A DNA stretch of 64,000 nt from Candidatus Methylophosphatis haderslevensis. GTDB taxonomy: Bacteria > Pseudomonadota > Gammaproteobacteria > Burkholderiales > Rhodocyclaceae. Below are positions 45,968 to 55,546 of this stretch, in pieces. The stretch is taken from contig JADJSA010000002.1 of assembly GCA_016711925.1 (NCBI GenBank), forward strand, positions 372,001-436,000, read 5' to 3'. Each line of letters begins with the position of its first letter. Position 1 is the stretch's first letter. The translations under genes were made by a program, and so were the position numbers. The notes beneath the pieces were generated by a model. It was not told the DNA's origin. It was given only the letters and a program-made list of their open reading frames with translations, and ran no database searches.

Positions 45968-46004
45968 GCGCCGCAGATCCGGAACCGGAGGCTGCCGGGA
46001 GCCG

Positions 46005-47492
46005 CTATCCCCAAGGGAAGGCTTCTGGCGGCGGCACTTCGGTCCGATACTGCGATCGCCGGCGCGGAAAGGTTACGACCGCCAGCGTGCCTGCCCCGCC
46101 CGGACCATCTTTGAGTATGACATTCGCACGGTGCAGGTCGGCGATCTCGCGGACAATCGGCAGCCCAAGCCCGCTGCCGTCGGCACTGCTGCCCAGAATG
46201 CGGTAAAAGCGTTCGAAAACCAGATCGCGTTCGGATTCCGGGATGCCCGGACCGCTGTCCTCGATTTCGCAAATCGCGAAATCGGTCGCCCGCGTGCGCG
46301 CAGTCACCTTGCCGCCAGCGGGCGTGTATTTGATGGCGTTGTCCAGCAGGTTGGAGAACATTTCACGCAGCATCAGAGGATTGCCCTCGATCAGCAACGG
46401 CCATTCGGTCAGTTCCAGGCCGAAATCGACTTGCTTGGCCAATGCTCGCGGTACGAAATCCTGCGCCAGGTCGCGCAACAGCGTTCGCAAATCCACCAGT
46501 TCCACGGCATGCAGTTTCTCAAAGCTCGCTTCGGCACGGGCGAGGGCGAGCAACTGATTGATCAGACGCACCGCCCGGTCCGTACCTTCAGCAATGCGCT
46601 TGAGCGACTCGCGCACTTGCACCGGATCGTTCTCGTTGAGTGCGAGTTCGGTCTGCATCTTGAGGCCGGTAAGCGGCGTTCTCATCTGATGCGCCGCGTC
46701 GCCTATGAATCGTTGCTGAGCATGCAGATTTTGCTCCAGCCTGAGCATCATGTCGTTGAAGGCAACGATCACCGGCTGCACTTCCTCCGGCAGGTCCGCC
46801 GTTCCGATCGGCGACAGATCGCTGGGCCGGCGGCGCTTGATCAGCCGTTGCAGACGATTGATCGGCGCAATGCCGCGCCCGAGGCCGAGGTAGACGAGTA
46901 TCACCGCGACCGGAATGATCGCGAACTGCGGCAACAGCACGCCGGCAACGACACGGCTGGCAAGCATGCCTCGCTTGTTGCGGGTTTCGGCCACCTGCAC
47001 CATGAACAGACCGTCTTCCGGTTGGCTTCCCGGACGGAACAGCATGTAGGCAATGCGTACGTCATCGCCGGCAATTTCGTCGTCGCGAAAGTAGATCTGG
47101 TCTGCCACGGCCACGGGATGGGATGCAAGCGAGGGCAGATCAGGGTTGCCCGCGACAATTTCGCCCTGCGGATTGCGTACCTGGAGGTAGACAGTGTCCT
47201 CCTCGTCGGCATGCAGCAGCATTCTGGCCGGCGCCGGGAAGTCGACTTGCGCGCCGCTGTCGCGTACCTGGATCAGGCGCGCGACGGCGCGCGCGTTCTC
47301 GGCGAGCGCCTGATCGTAGGGCTGATTGGCGATGCTGTTTGCGACATAGTGCGTCGCGATGATAGAAATCGGCCAGAGAAACAGCAGGGGCGCCAGCATC
47401 CAGTCGAGGATTTCGCCGAACAGCGAGTTCTGCGATCCGACGACCGGTTCCGGGCCGGGTACCTTGCGTGAGGACTTGCGCCTCAATTGCAT
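46005..47492 (-). CDS. TctE/QseC-type sensor histidine kinase
   Basis: 495 residues. N-terminal helix (about 28-50) and a second one (about 180-202) enclose a ~130-residue periplasmic sensor of the 2CSK_N (TctE) kind. HAMP-like linker, then HisKA with the phosphorylated His in FIGDAAHQMRTPLTG, N-box FSNLLDNAIKYTP, G1 DSGPGIPE and G2 GSGLGLPIV. Members of the TctE group sense carboxylates. It lies 20 bp after the response regulator, and both are next to actP, so acetate or tricarboxylate sensing is plausible. Confidence 0.88.
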   Translation of the reverse strand: MQLRRKSSRKVPGPEPVVGSQNSLFGEILDWMLAPLLFLWPISIIATHYVANSIANQPYDQALAENARAVARLIQVRDSGAQVDFPAPARMLLHADEEDTVYLQVRNPQGEIVAGNPDLPSLASHPVAVADQIYFRDDEIAGDDVRIAYMLFRPGSQPEDGLFMVQVAETRNKRGMLASRVVAGVLLPQFAIIPVAVILVYLGLGRGIAPINRLQRLIKRRRPSDLSPIGTADLPEEVQPVIVAFNDMMLRLEQNLHAQQRFIGDAAHQMRTPLTGLKMQTELALNENDPVQVRESLKRIAEGTDRAVRLINQLLALARAEASFEKLHAVELVDLRTLLRDLAQDFVPRALAKQVDFGLELTEWPLLIEGNPLMLREMFSNLLDNAIKYTPAGGKVTARTRATDFAICEIEDSGPGIPESERDLVFERFYRILGSSADGSGLGLPIVREIADLHRANVILKDGPGGAGTLAVVTFPRRRSQYRTEVPPPEAFPWG

Positions 47493-47511
47493 CGCCGCAG
47501 TCCGCTGCCGG

Positions 47512-48201
47512 TCAAACGGCGGCGGGCTGGCTTGCCGGGTCCGGCTTCTCCAGGCAATAGCCGAGGCCGCGCACTGTCGCTATGCGGACCTCGCCAGGCT
47601 CGATCTTCTTGCGCAGTCGATGGACGTACACTTCGATCGCATTGTTACTGACTTCTTCGCCCCACGAGCATAGATGATCGACGAGTTGCTCCTTGCTTAC
47701 CAGACGACCCGCCCGCAGCAACAGTACCTCGAGCAGCGCAACTTCGCGCGCAGAAAGTTCCAGGACCTGCCCATTGACGCGCGCCAAGCGGTCCGACTGG
47801 TCATAGATCAGCCGCCCTACCTCGATCATGTTGGGCAGGCCGGTGCCGCGACGACACAACGCACGTGCGCGCGCTTCGAGTTCCGGCAGGGAAAACGGCT
47901 TGGTCAGATAGTCATCCGCACCGGCATCGAGGCAGCGCATACAGTTGTCGACACCGTCCTGGGCAGTCAGCACCAAGACCGGAACCTTGCAACGGCGGGC
48001 GCGCATGCGCTTGAGGACATCGATGCCCGACATGCGCGGCAGACCGAGATCGAGGATCATCAGGTCGAAGGGTTGGCTGGCAATCGCCGCGTCGGCTTCC
48101 GCGCCGCTGACCACATGATCGACCGCGTAGCCGGCCTTGCGCAATGCGCGAATCAACCCGTCGGAAATGATCGGGTCGTCTTCGGCAATCAGGATGCGCA
48201 T
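47512..48201 (-). CDS. OmpR/PhoB-family response regulator (TctD/QseB-like)
   Basis: 229 residues from ATG 48201. Receiver domain IAEDDPIISDG, phosphorylated Asp in DLMILDLGLPRMSG, VLVLTAQD and YLTKPFSLPEL. C-terminal winged helix with DQSDRLARVNGQVLELSAREVALLEVLLLRAGRLVSKEQLVDHL and the wing turn NAIEVYVHRLRKKI. Paired with the following kinase gene. Confidence 0.92.
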   Translation of the reverse strand: MRILIAEDDPIISDGLIRALRKAGYAVDHVVSGAEADAAIASQPFDLMILDLGLPRMSGIDVLKRMRARRCKVPVLVLTAQDGVDNCMRCLDAGADDYLTKPFSLPELEARARALCRRGTGLPNMIEVGRLIYDQSDRLARVNGQVLELSAREVALLEVLLLRAGRLVSKEQLVDHLCSWGEEVSNNAIEVYVHRLRKKIEPGEVRIATVRGLGYCLEKPDPASQPAAV

Positions 48202-48501
48202 TCTGGCACGTAAGTTTTTCGCAAAAAGAGAACCGGCAAGACTGAAAGCGCTGTTCTCCCTTTGCTCGACCTCAGGAGGCATGAAATTTGCGGCCGAATG
48301 CCCGGCCTCGAGCAACCTGGCCTCGGGGAGCGCCCGCGGCCTGCAGCGGCCCTCCCGGCCGGCTTCTTCCTGGCTTCTACCCATTCCACTTGCGCCCGCC
48401 GGAATACTTGGCGCCGCCAATTCGGCCGTTCGAGTGTAGCACAGCACCTCAAGGCGGCAACAAGCCGATCCCGACCGAGCATGACATTCAGCACAATGCG
48501 C

Positions 48502-48525
48502 AAGGCCCCGCTTGAGCGGGGCCTT
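48502..48525 (-). terminator. Terminator of groESL
   Basis: AAGGCCCCGC / GCGGGGCCTT perfect 10-bp stem with loop TTGA, 90 bp downstream of the groEL stop in the 412-bp gap 48202-48613. The remainder of the gap shows no gene; the response-regulator promoter likely lies near 48210-48260. Confidence 0.7.
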
Positions 48526-48613
48526 GTCGTCGAACCGAAACCAGTTGCGGATGCGCCGCAGCACAGTCCACGTCTGGAAACGCTGGGGATGTTGGTCCTC
48601 CCCCGCAAGCGGA

Positions 48614-50275
48614 TTACATGCCCATATCGCCCATGCCGCCCATTCCACCCATGCCGCCCATACCCGGCATGCCACCGCCGCCGGCAGGCTTGTCTTCGAC
48701 CAGCTCCGCCACCATGCAATCGGTGGTCAGCATCAGGCTGGCAACCGAAGCCGCGTTCTGCAACGCGGTGCGGGTTACCTTGGTCGGATCGAGCACGCCC
48801 ATTTCGACCAGATCGCCGTACTCGCCGGTCGCCGCGTTGTAGCCGAAGTTGCCCTTGCCCTCGTTGACCTTGTTCACCACAACTGAAGGCTCGTCACCGG
48901 CGTTTGCGACGATCTCGCGCAGCGGCTGTTCGAGCGCGCGCAGAACGATCTTGATACCGGCTTCCTGATCGACGTTATCGCCCTTCAAGGTGGAGCCGAC
49001 TGCCGCACGGGCACGCAACAGCGCCACGCCGCCACCGGCCACGATGCCTTCTTCCACGGCGGCACGTGTGGCGTGCAGCGCGTCTTCGACGCGTGCCTTC
49101 TTCTCCTTCATCTCGACTTCGGTCGCCGCACCCACCTTGATCAGCGCCACGCCGCCGGCCAGCTTGGCCACCCGCTCCTGCAACTTCTCGCGGTCGTAGT
49201 CGCTGGTCGCTTCCTCGATCTGGGCACGGATCTGCTTGACCCGCCCTTCGATGCCGCCAGCATCGCCGGAACCGTCGATGATGGTGGTGTTTTCCTTGCC
49301 GATTTCGATCCGCTTGGCCTGGCCCAGATCCTTCAGGTTTGCCTTTTCGAGCGACAGGCCGACTTCCTCGGCAATCACGGTACCACCGGTCAGAATGGCG
49401 ATGTCTTCGAGCATCGCCTTGCGGCGATCGCCGAAGCCCGGCGCCTTCACTGCGCAGGTTTTGAGGATGCCACGAATGTTGTTGACCACCAGAGTCGCCA
49501 GCGCCTCACCGTCGACGTCTTCGGCGATGATCAGCAGCGGGCGCCCGGCCTTGGCTACCTGTTCGAGTATCGGCAGCAGATCGCGGATGTTGGAAACCTT
49601 CTTGTCGTGCAGCAGCACGAACGGGTTTTCCAGCGCGACCACCTGCTTGTCCGGATTGTTGATGAAGTAGGGTGAGAGGTAGCCGCGGTCGAACTGCATG
49701 CCTTCGACCACTTCCAGCTCGTTTTGCAACGACTTGCCGTCTTCGACGGTTATCACGCCTTCCTTGCCGACCTTGTCCATCGCATCGGCGATGATCTTGC
49801 CCACGTCGACGTCAGAATTCGCCGAGATCGAGCCGACCTGGGCGATTTCCTTCGAGGTGGTGGTCGGCCGCGAGATCTTCTTCAGTTCCTCGACCACGGC
49901 GATGACTGCCTTGTCGATGCCGCGCTTCAGGTCCATCGGGTTCATCCCGGCGGCAACGTATTTCATGCCTTCGCGCACGATCGACTGCGCCAGCACCGTG
50001 GCAGTCGTGGTGCCGTCACCCGCCACGTCCGAGGTCTTGGAAGCGACTTCCTTGACCATCTGCGCACCCATGTTCTGGAATTTGTCCTTCAGCTCGATTT
50101 CCTTGGCGACCGAAACGCCGTCCTTGGTCACGGTCGGCGCGCCGAAGCTGCGCTCGAGCACCACATTGCGGCCCTTCGGACCGAGGGTCACCTTGACCGC
50201 GTCGGCCAGGATATTGACGCCTTCCACCATGCGGTGGCGGGCGGAATCACCAAAACGAACTTCCTTAGCTGCCAT
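48614..50275 (-). CDS. groL: Chaperonin GroEL
   Basis: 553 residues. 14-mer folding chamber of the cytoplasm. Sequence is canonical: KEVRFGDSARHRMVEGVNILADAV at the start, DGTTTATVLAQSI (ATP site), the apical RGYLSPYF and the Gly-Met tail GGMPGMGGMGGMGGMGDMGM. Downstream of groES by 25 bp. Confidence 0.98.
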   Translation of the reverse strand: MAAKEVRFGDSARHRMVEGVNILADAVKVTLGPKGRNVVLERSFGAPTVTKDGVSVAKEIELKDKFQNMGAQMVKEVASKTSDVAGDGTTTATVLAQSIVREGMKYVAAGMNPMDLKRGIDKAVIAVVEELKKISRPTTTSKEIAQVGSISANSDVDVGKIIADAMDKVGKEGVITVEDGKSLQNELEVVEGMQFDRGYLSPYFINNPDKQVVALENPFVLLHDKKVSNIRDLLPILEQVAKAGRPLLIIAEDVDGEALATLVVNNIRGILKTCAVKAPGFGDRRKAMLEDIAILTGGTVIAEEVGLSLEKANLKDLGQAKRIEIGKENTTIIDGSGDAGGIEGRVKQIRAQIEEATSDYDREKLQERVAKLAGGVALIKVGAATEVEMKEKKARVEDALHATRAAVEEGIVAGGGVALLRARAAVGSTLKGDNVDQEAGIKIVLRALEQPLREIVANAGDEPSVVVNKVNEGKGNFGYNAATGEYGDLVEMGVLDPTKVTRTALQNAASVASLMLTTDCMVAELVEDKPAGGGGMPGMGGMGGMGGMGDMGM

Positions 50276-50300
50276 GTCTGTTTCTCCTCTTAGTCGGGGC

Positions 50301-50591
50301 TCAGGCTTCGATCACGCCCATGATGTCTTCTTCGCGCATCACCAGCAGTTCCTCGCCCTCGACCTTGACGGTCTGGCCCGAGTACTTGCCGAACAGGACG
50401 CGGTCGCCGACCTTGATGTCCATCTTGCGCACTTCGCCGTTTTCAAGGATCTTGCCCTTGCCGATGGCAACGACCTCACCCTGATCGGGCTTCTCTGCGG
50501 CGGTATCGGGAATGACGATACCCGAGGCCGTCTTGCGCTCGTCTTCGATGCGCTTGACGATCACGCGATCATGCAAAGGACGGATTTTCAT
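50301..50591 (-). CDS. groS: Co-chaperonin GroES
   Basis: 96 residues from ATG 50591 (MKIRPLHDRVIVKR), with GGAG seven to eight bases before. The mobile loop ERKTASGIVIPDTA and closing strand GEELLVMREEDIMGVIE are canonical. Caps the GroEL ring. First gene of the operon controlled by CIRCE. Confidence 0.98.
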   Translation of the reverse strand: MKIRPLHDRVIVKRIEDERKTASGIVIPDTAAEKPDQGEVVAIGKGKILENGEVRKMDIKVGDRVLFGKYSGQTVKVEGEELLVMREEDIMGVIEA

Positions 50592-50682
50592 AGACTTTTC
50601 TCCTGACTTCTGAACGATTGAATGCCGCGGCACCACGCCGCAGACTGTGATCGAGACCACTACTGGAGCTGACAAGCCGTTA

Positions 50683-50709
50683 TTAGCACTCGGTTCCAGT
50701 GAGTGCTAA
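50683..50709 (-). promoter_or_regulatory. CIRCE operator of groESL
   Basis: TTAGCACTC-N9-GAGTGCTAA, a perfect match to the HrcA-binding element, ~90 bp upstream of groES. Implies HrcA repression of heat-shock expression. Confidence 0.95.
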
Positions 50710-51063
50710 TAATAGTTCCCGCCTGACAAGTTTTCAAGTCCAAACTCAAAATTTCGATACTCAAGCCGACCGGCGCGACGCGGCCCGAGGAGTTGAGAAT
50801 CAGCGCAAGATCACTTGCTCGGCGCCCGCGTGCGCTAAGGGGCCGTGGCCGGTCCGGGATGTGGCGAGTCATCAATCCGCGTCTGGCTGGTAGCCGCTGG
50901 AAGGCAGGAATCGCCGCGCCCGACAGACGCCAGACGAGATCACTCCAGTCGACTCGCCTGTTTCGGGTCCGGGTATCAATTTCGCTGCACTGCGCCCGTC
51001 TCGGCGCCCAGCGGGCGGATTGACCGCACCATGGCCGCATCAGGACGGTACACTCTCGATCCG
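50710..51063. other. Gap upstream of groESL and a hypothetical gene
   Basis: About 350 bp between the CIRCE element and ATG 51064. It should contain the groESL core promoter and that of the hypothetical gene. No coding frame or repeat stands out. Confidence 0.3.
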
Positions 51064-52044
51064 ATGAGCCTCTTCGATTCCATTTCCTCGCTGTTTACGC
51101 CCGCTCGCGAATTGTCGCCGCAGGTACGGGCGGCGATCGACAACGCCGCACAACTCGTCGATCCGATGCTCAGGGCTGCCGCCGGTTACCCGCGCGACCT
51201 GGCCGGTCCTGCGGCGCGGGCACTGGAATATTGCGCCGGCCTGGCGCAATCCATCCCGGGACCGGTGGAGATCGGCCGGCGCACCTTTGCCACGGACCCC
51301 TTGGTTCACGCCCTGTTCGGCCGCGCAGAAGACATCGGCGAGATGCTTGGACGCAGCCATGCAGTGCGCGATTACCTTGAAGACAGCGCGACCGAAGCTG
51401 ACTTCCACGCGTTGCTCGGGATGCGGCGCAAGGAGAAGCACCAGTTCGGCATGGCGTTGCAGGGAGACGTTGTCCGCAGCGAGGTGCCGCAGACTCTGCT
51501 GTATTTCGGCGACCACACGCTGAGCGATCCCGCTGGCGGCGCCGAGGCTGCGCGCGAGCGACTGCAGGGGTCGATGTTTCGCGGTTTGGCGCAAAGCTTT
51601 GCCTTGCATGTGCACACATTGCAGCAGGAACGCGACCAAAGCCTGCGCGACCGGGCCATGGAGCGGGCAATTGCCGCGAGGCAGCACGACGCCAGGTCGG
51701 AGATTCACCATGCGGCGCACAGCCGGCGGCTCCGCCACCTCGACGATGCGCTGTCGAAGGGCGCCGCGAGCCTCACTCCCGAGCGTCTGCTGGACCAACT
51801 CGCGGCCTGCTTTGACGATCCGTCACCGTTCCTGCGCCTGGATCAGGTAGAGGTGGCGGTCGATCCGATGGGCGTCGTCGCCGAGCGCTCTGCCGACGAC
51901 AGTTCGGCACAGCGGCTGCGCTTCATGGAAATGACCAGTCGGGACCGCCGCCAGTGGGTTGTGGTGCTTGCGCGCATCGATCGCGAAGAAGCGCTGGAAG
52001 CCGTCCGCTCGTTCGAGCAGGCGACCCGCTACATCGTCATCTGA
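51064..52044 (+). CDS. Conserved-looking hypothetical cytoplasmic protein
   Basis: 326 residues from ATG 51064. No signal peptide or membrane helix. Mostly helical and charged; a His/Arg-rich coiled part (about 190-245: ARSEIHHAAHSRRLRHLDDALSKG) suggests a coiled coil or nucleic-acid contact. Third codon positions are strongly G/C, as in neighbours, so it is a real gene. I do not recognise the family. Confidence 0.7.
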   Translation: MSLFDSISSLFTPARELSPQVRAAIDNAAQLVDPMLRAAAGYPRDLAGPAARALEYCAGLAQSIPGPVEIGRRTFATDPLVHALFGRAEDIGEMLGRSHAVRDYLEDSATEADFHALLGMRRKEKHQFGMALQGDVVRSEVPQTLLYFGDHTLSDPAGGAEAARERLQGSMFRGLAQSFALHVHTLQQERDQSLRDRAMERAIAARQHDARSEIHHAAHSRRLRHLDDALSKGAASLTPERLLDQLAACFDDPSPFLRLDQVEVAVDPMGVVAERSADDSSAQRLRFMEMTSRDRRQWVVVLARIDREEALEAVRSFEQATRYIVI

Positions 52045-52176
52045 CCGAAGCCACCGCGGCACACATGGTGGCGGCACGGCGCGTCGCGACAACGTCGGCT
52101 GGCTGACCAGCCAGCCGCCGAACAGCCAAACCACATCCGGATTGCCTCCGGCAAGCGTTCGGCGCCCGAATGCCCG

Positions 52177-54951
52177 TCAAGTTGCGGTCTGCAGCGCTTC
52201 CAGTCCAGCGGCATATTCCGCTTCCACCCGCTCGATTTCGGGGACGACTGCCGCCAGATCGCCCGCCTTGGCGAGTCTTTCGATCGAACTGACACAGGCC
52301 GAAAACGCCGCAAGGCCGAGATTGCCGCTTGCCGACTTGAGGTAGTGGGCGTCCTTGGCGAGCGTTGCGCCATCACCGGCTTCGAGGGCGCGGTGCATGT
52401 CGGCGAGTTTTTCCGGCGTGGTTTCGGTGAACACCCGTACCACCCGCTCGATCAACGCGTCACCACCGATTTCGCGCAGCGCCTCGATCGCCCCGGTGTT
52501 GAAGCCCTTGGCCGTCGCGGCTGGCGCCCTTTCCGCGACCGGCGCTGCAGCCGGTTGCGCAGGACGCGGCGCCGCCCAGCGTTCAAGCATCGCCTGCAGC
52601 GCGCTGCGGGTGAACGGCTTGGACATGAAGTCATCCATGCCCGCCGCCAGACAGGACTCACGGCTGCCGGTCATTGCGTTTGCCGTCAACGCGATGATCG
52701 GCAGGCGGCGCTGACCTTTCGACGGCTGATTTGCCTCCCACGCGCGGATGCGCCCGGCGGCCTCATAGCCGTCGATCTCCGGCATCTGGCAGTCCATGAG
52801 CACGATGTCGTAAGCGCCCGTGGTCGCGGCGCGAATTCCCTCCGCCCCGCCCCCGGCCACGTCTACCGCACAGCCGAGGCAGCGCAGTATCGCCTTCGCC
52901 ACATCCTGATTCCCCGGGTTGTCTTCCACCAGCAGAACCCGCAAGCCTCCCAACGCCGCGGATGGATCGTGCGGCTCGTTGGCGGCGTCGCTTTGCTCGG
53001 CAACCAGTCCGAGCGCCAGGCGCATGGCGCCGAACAACTGCGCTTTGCGCACCGGTTTGACCACATAACGGTCCACCCCGGCCTCTCGTGCCGCGCGCGT
53101 GGCTGCCACCTGATTGATCGATGTCAGCATCACAATTCTCACGTCCTTCAGTTCCGCGGCACCGCGCACCGCCCGCGTCAACTCGATCCCGTCCATCCCC
53201 GGCATTCGCATGTCGAGCAGAACGATGCCATAGGGCCTCCTTCCCTTGGCCGCGTGGTACAGCATCTCGATCGCCTCGGCGCCGCTTGCAGCCGATTCGG
53301 CGGTCATTCCCCATCCGCTCGCGTGGCCGAGAACGACCTCACGGTTGATCGCGTTGTCGTCCACGACGAGCACCTTGCGGCCGCGCAGACCGTCGCCATC
53401 CTCGTCCCATTCGCCGGCAAGCTGCGAGGCGGAAACGTCCAGTCGCGCGGTAAACCAGAAAGTGCTTCCGTCACCAACCCGGCTGTCGACGCCGACCGTT
53501 CCGCCCATCAATTCGCTCAGACGCCGAACGATCGACAGGCCGAGTCCGGTTCCGCCGTGGTGTCGCGCCGTGCTGGCGTCGCCCTGATCGAACTCCTCGA
53601 AAATCGCGTCCTGCTTGTGCGTCGGGATGCCGCAGCCGGTATCGATCACCTCGACACGCAGCAGGATTTCACTTTGCGTCCGCTCGGCGACCGCCGCCCG
53701 GATCGTGACGTCGCCCCGCTCGGTGAACTTGATCGCATTGCTCAGCAGGTTGGAGAGGATCTGCCGCAGGCGACCGGAATCGGCGCGGACCCACAACGGA
53801 ACCTCGGTCGCCAGCAGGCAGTTGATCTCGAGCCCTTTCACTTGCGCGCGCTCGGCGAACAGTCCGGCCACGTCCTCGATCATGTCGCGCAACTGGAAAT
53901 CCGTCCGGTCGAGTTCGAGTTTGCCCGCCTCGATCTTCGTAAAATCCAGGATGTCGTTGATCACGCCCATCAAGGACTGGCCCGAACGCAGCGCAGTCTG
54001 CGCCAGACGGCGCTGTTCATCATCCAGCGGCGAGTCGAGCAGCAGTTCGGTCATGCCGAGCATACCGTTCATCGGCGTGCGAATCTCGTGGCTCATGTTG
54101 GCGAGGAACATCGACTTGGATCGGGTGGCTTCCTCCGCCCTGGCCTTTGCCTCATTGGCTTCCGAAACCGCCACTTCGAGATCGCGGTTGATGCTCGCCA
54201 GTTCCCGGCTCCGGTCGGCCAGATGGCGATCCCGTTCCTCGAGTTGCGCCAGCATCTCGTTGAAGCCGGAGGTGAGCTGGCCGATTTCGCCGGTCTCGCT
54301 GCTGGGGACGCGAAGGCTGAAGTTCTGCTCCTCCGTCACCCGGCGCATCGAAGCGGCAAGGCGCAGGATGGGCTCGACGATCCGCCGCTGCAGGCGAGAT
54401 GCCCAGTTGAATGCCAGCCATCCGGAAATCAGGGTGACGCCGAGAATCAGCAGCACGCTGCCCAGCATCTGACCGTAAAAGCGATCCGGGCTGGCACGCA
54501 GATAGACGTAGCCGATCGTCTCCTGGTAAAGCACCACCGGGGCCAGATATTCGATTGCGTCGGGCCGGAAACGATGTGCCCGCACGCCCTCCAGCAGTCT
54601 GCCCCGCAGCCAGGCGTCGGACGCGGTCTCGGGTCCGTAACCGGCGAAGTGTGTGCGGTCGGCCGAATAGACCGTCACCGCGACAATGTCCTTCTCGGCC
54701 TGCAGCGCGGTCAGCAGTTTCGCTGCCTGCCGCGCGTCGCCGAACTCCAGCGATGCGGTGACGCTGACCGCCACCATCTGCGCCACCACCGACAGACGCT
54801 CGACCATCGTGCCAATAAACGTCCAGCCCTGGAACACCAGCATGGCAACGGCGACCGTCGCCAGCGCGCTCGCCACGGTGCGCCAGATCAGGCGGCGCAG
54901 TTTGTCGCGGATCGAAATGCCCGATGGTTCTGCGGCGGATTCCTTATTCAC
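52177..54951 (-). CDS. Hybrid sensor histidine kinase (CHASE8-like, HAMP, HisKA, HATPase, REC, REC, HPt)
   Basis: 924 residues. Two membrane helices (about 28-47 and 163-182) enclose a CHASE8-like sensor (VTASLEFGDARQAAKLLTAL). HAMP, then HisKA with His288 in MSHEIRTPM, HATPase_c (GTGLGLSIV), two receivers (Asp in VLLDMRMPG and VLMDCQMPE) and an HPt domain with His869 in HYLKSASGNLG. A phosphorelay in one chain, like BarA. It starts 6 bp after a YfiR-domain gene and is the last gene of a TonB receptor-YfiR-kinase operon. Confidence 0.92.
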   Translation of the reverse strand: MNKESAAEPSGISIRDKLRRLIWRTVASALATVAVAMLVFQGWTFIGTMVERLSVVAQMVAVSVTASLEFGDARQAAKLLTALQAEKDIVAVTVYSADRTHFAGYGPETASDAWLRGRLLEGVRAHRFRPDAIEYLAPVVLYQETIGYVYLRASPDRFYGQMLGSVLLILGVTLISGWLAFNWASRLQRRIVEPILRLAASMRRVTEEQNFSLRVPSSETGEIGQLTSGFNEMLAQLEERDRHLADRSRELASINRDLEVAVSEANEAKARAEEATRSKSMFLANMSHEIRTPMNGMLGMTELLLDSPLDDEQRRLAQTALRSGQSLMGVINDILDFTKIEAGKLELDRTDFQLRDMIEDVAGLFAERAQVKGLEINCLLATEVPLWVRADSGRLRQILSNLLSNAIKFTERGDVTIRAAVAERTQSEILLRVEVIDTGCGIPTHKQDAIFEEFDQGDASTARHHGGTGLGLSIVRRLSELMGGTVGVDSRVGDGSTFWFTARLDVSASQLAGEWDEDGDGLRGRKVLVVDDNAINREVVLGHASGWGMTAESAASGAEAIEMLYHAAKGRRPYGIVLLDMRMPGMDGIELTRAVRGAAELKDVRIVMLTSINQVAATRAAREAGVDRYVVKPVRKAQLFGAMRLALGLVAEQSDAANEPHDPSAALGGLRVLLVEDNPGNQDVAKAILRCLGCAVDVAGGGAEGIRAATTGAYDIVLMDCQMPEIDGYEAAGRIRAWEANQPSKGQRRLPIIALTANAMTGSRESCLAAGMDDFMSKPFTRSALQAMLERWAAPRPAQPAAAPVAERAPAATAKGFNTGAIEALREIGGDALIERVVRVFTETTPEKLADMHRALEAGDGATLAKDAHYLKSASGNLGLAAFSACVSSIERLAKAGDLAAVVPEIERVEAEYAAGLEALQTAT

Positions 54952-54957
54952 GTAGGC

Positions 54958-55527
54958 TCACTCGACGATGGTCGCCAGTTCCAGCAATGGCGCCCCGGGT
55001 TCCAGGCCGCTGTCGCGCGCGGCACGCAGGTTGATCTCGAAGGCTACCTTGTTCTCGCCGCGCGCCAGTCCGATCATGCCGCCGCGTCGTGCGAAATCGG
55101 GGCCGTCGCTCACCGTCAGGATACCGCGTCCGCGCACCGCCGGCGGCATGCCGCCGGCAATCTCGCGCGCGTTGCCGGCAATGAAAAGCACATGACAGCC
55201 CCTGGCCTCCGCCGCCGACAGGCCGGCCAGTTTGCGGAACTGCGCGGTACGATCGCGCGCCGGCCGGCCATCGACCGCAGCGAGCGCCTCGGCGACCGGC
55301 GAATCGCCGAAGCCGCAGATCTGGATCGGTTCCTTGCCCGCCATCATTGCCGCCGGCCACTCGACGAACTTCACCAGCTTGAACACCAGCGCCGCCTTGA
55401 TCCGGTCCTCGCGCGATGCCGCGCTCTCGGCCTGCACGATCGCCGAATGCACGAGCACCAGGGCTGCCAAGCCGATTGCCATCGGCGGGCAGACCAGTGC
55501 GAAGAATCGCGCCAATCGGCGGAGCAT
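54958..55527 (-). CDS. YfiR-family periplasmic protein
   Basis: 189 residues. Signal peptide ending VQAESA. The YfiR (DUF4154) fold is indicated by KAALVFKLVKFVEWP, ICGFGDSPVAEAL, GCHVLFIAGNARE, GILTVSDGPDFARRGGMIGL and INLRAARDSGL. YfiR proteins modulate a membrane-bound signalling partner from the periplasm. The partner here is likely the CHASE8-type hybrid kinase 6 bp downstream. Confidence 0.85.
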   Translation of the reverse strand: MLRRLARFFALVCPPMAIGLAALVLVHSAIVQAESAASREDRIKAALVFKLVKFVEWPAAMMAGKEPIQICGFGDSPVAEALAAVDGRPARDRTAQFRKLAGLSAAEARGCHVLFIAGNAREIAGGMPPAVRGRGILTVSDGPDFARRGGMIGLARGENKVAFEINLRAARDSGLEPGAPLLELATIVE

Positions 55528-55546
55528 CAGCAGCCTCGAATTCTTG

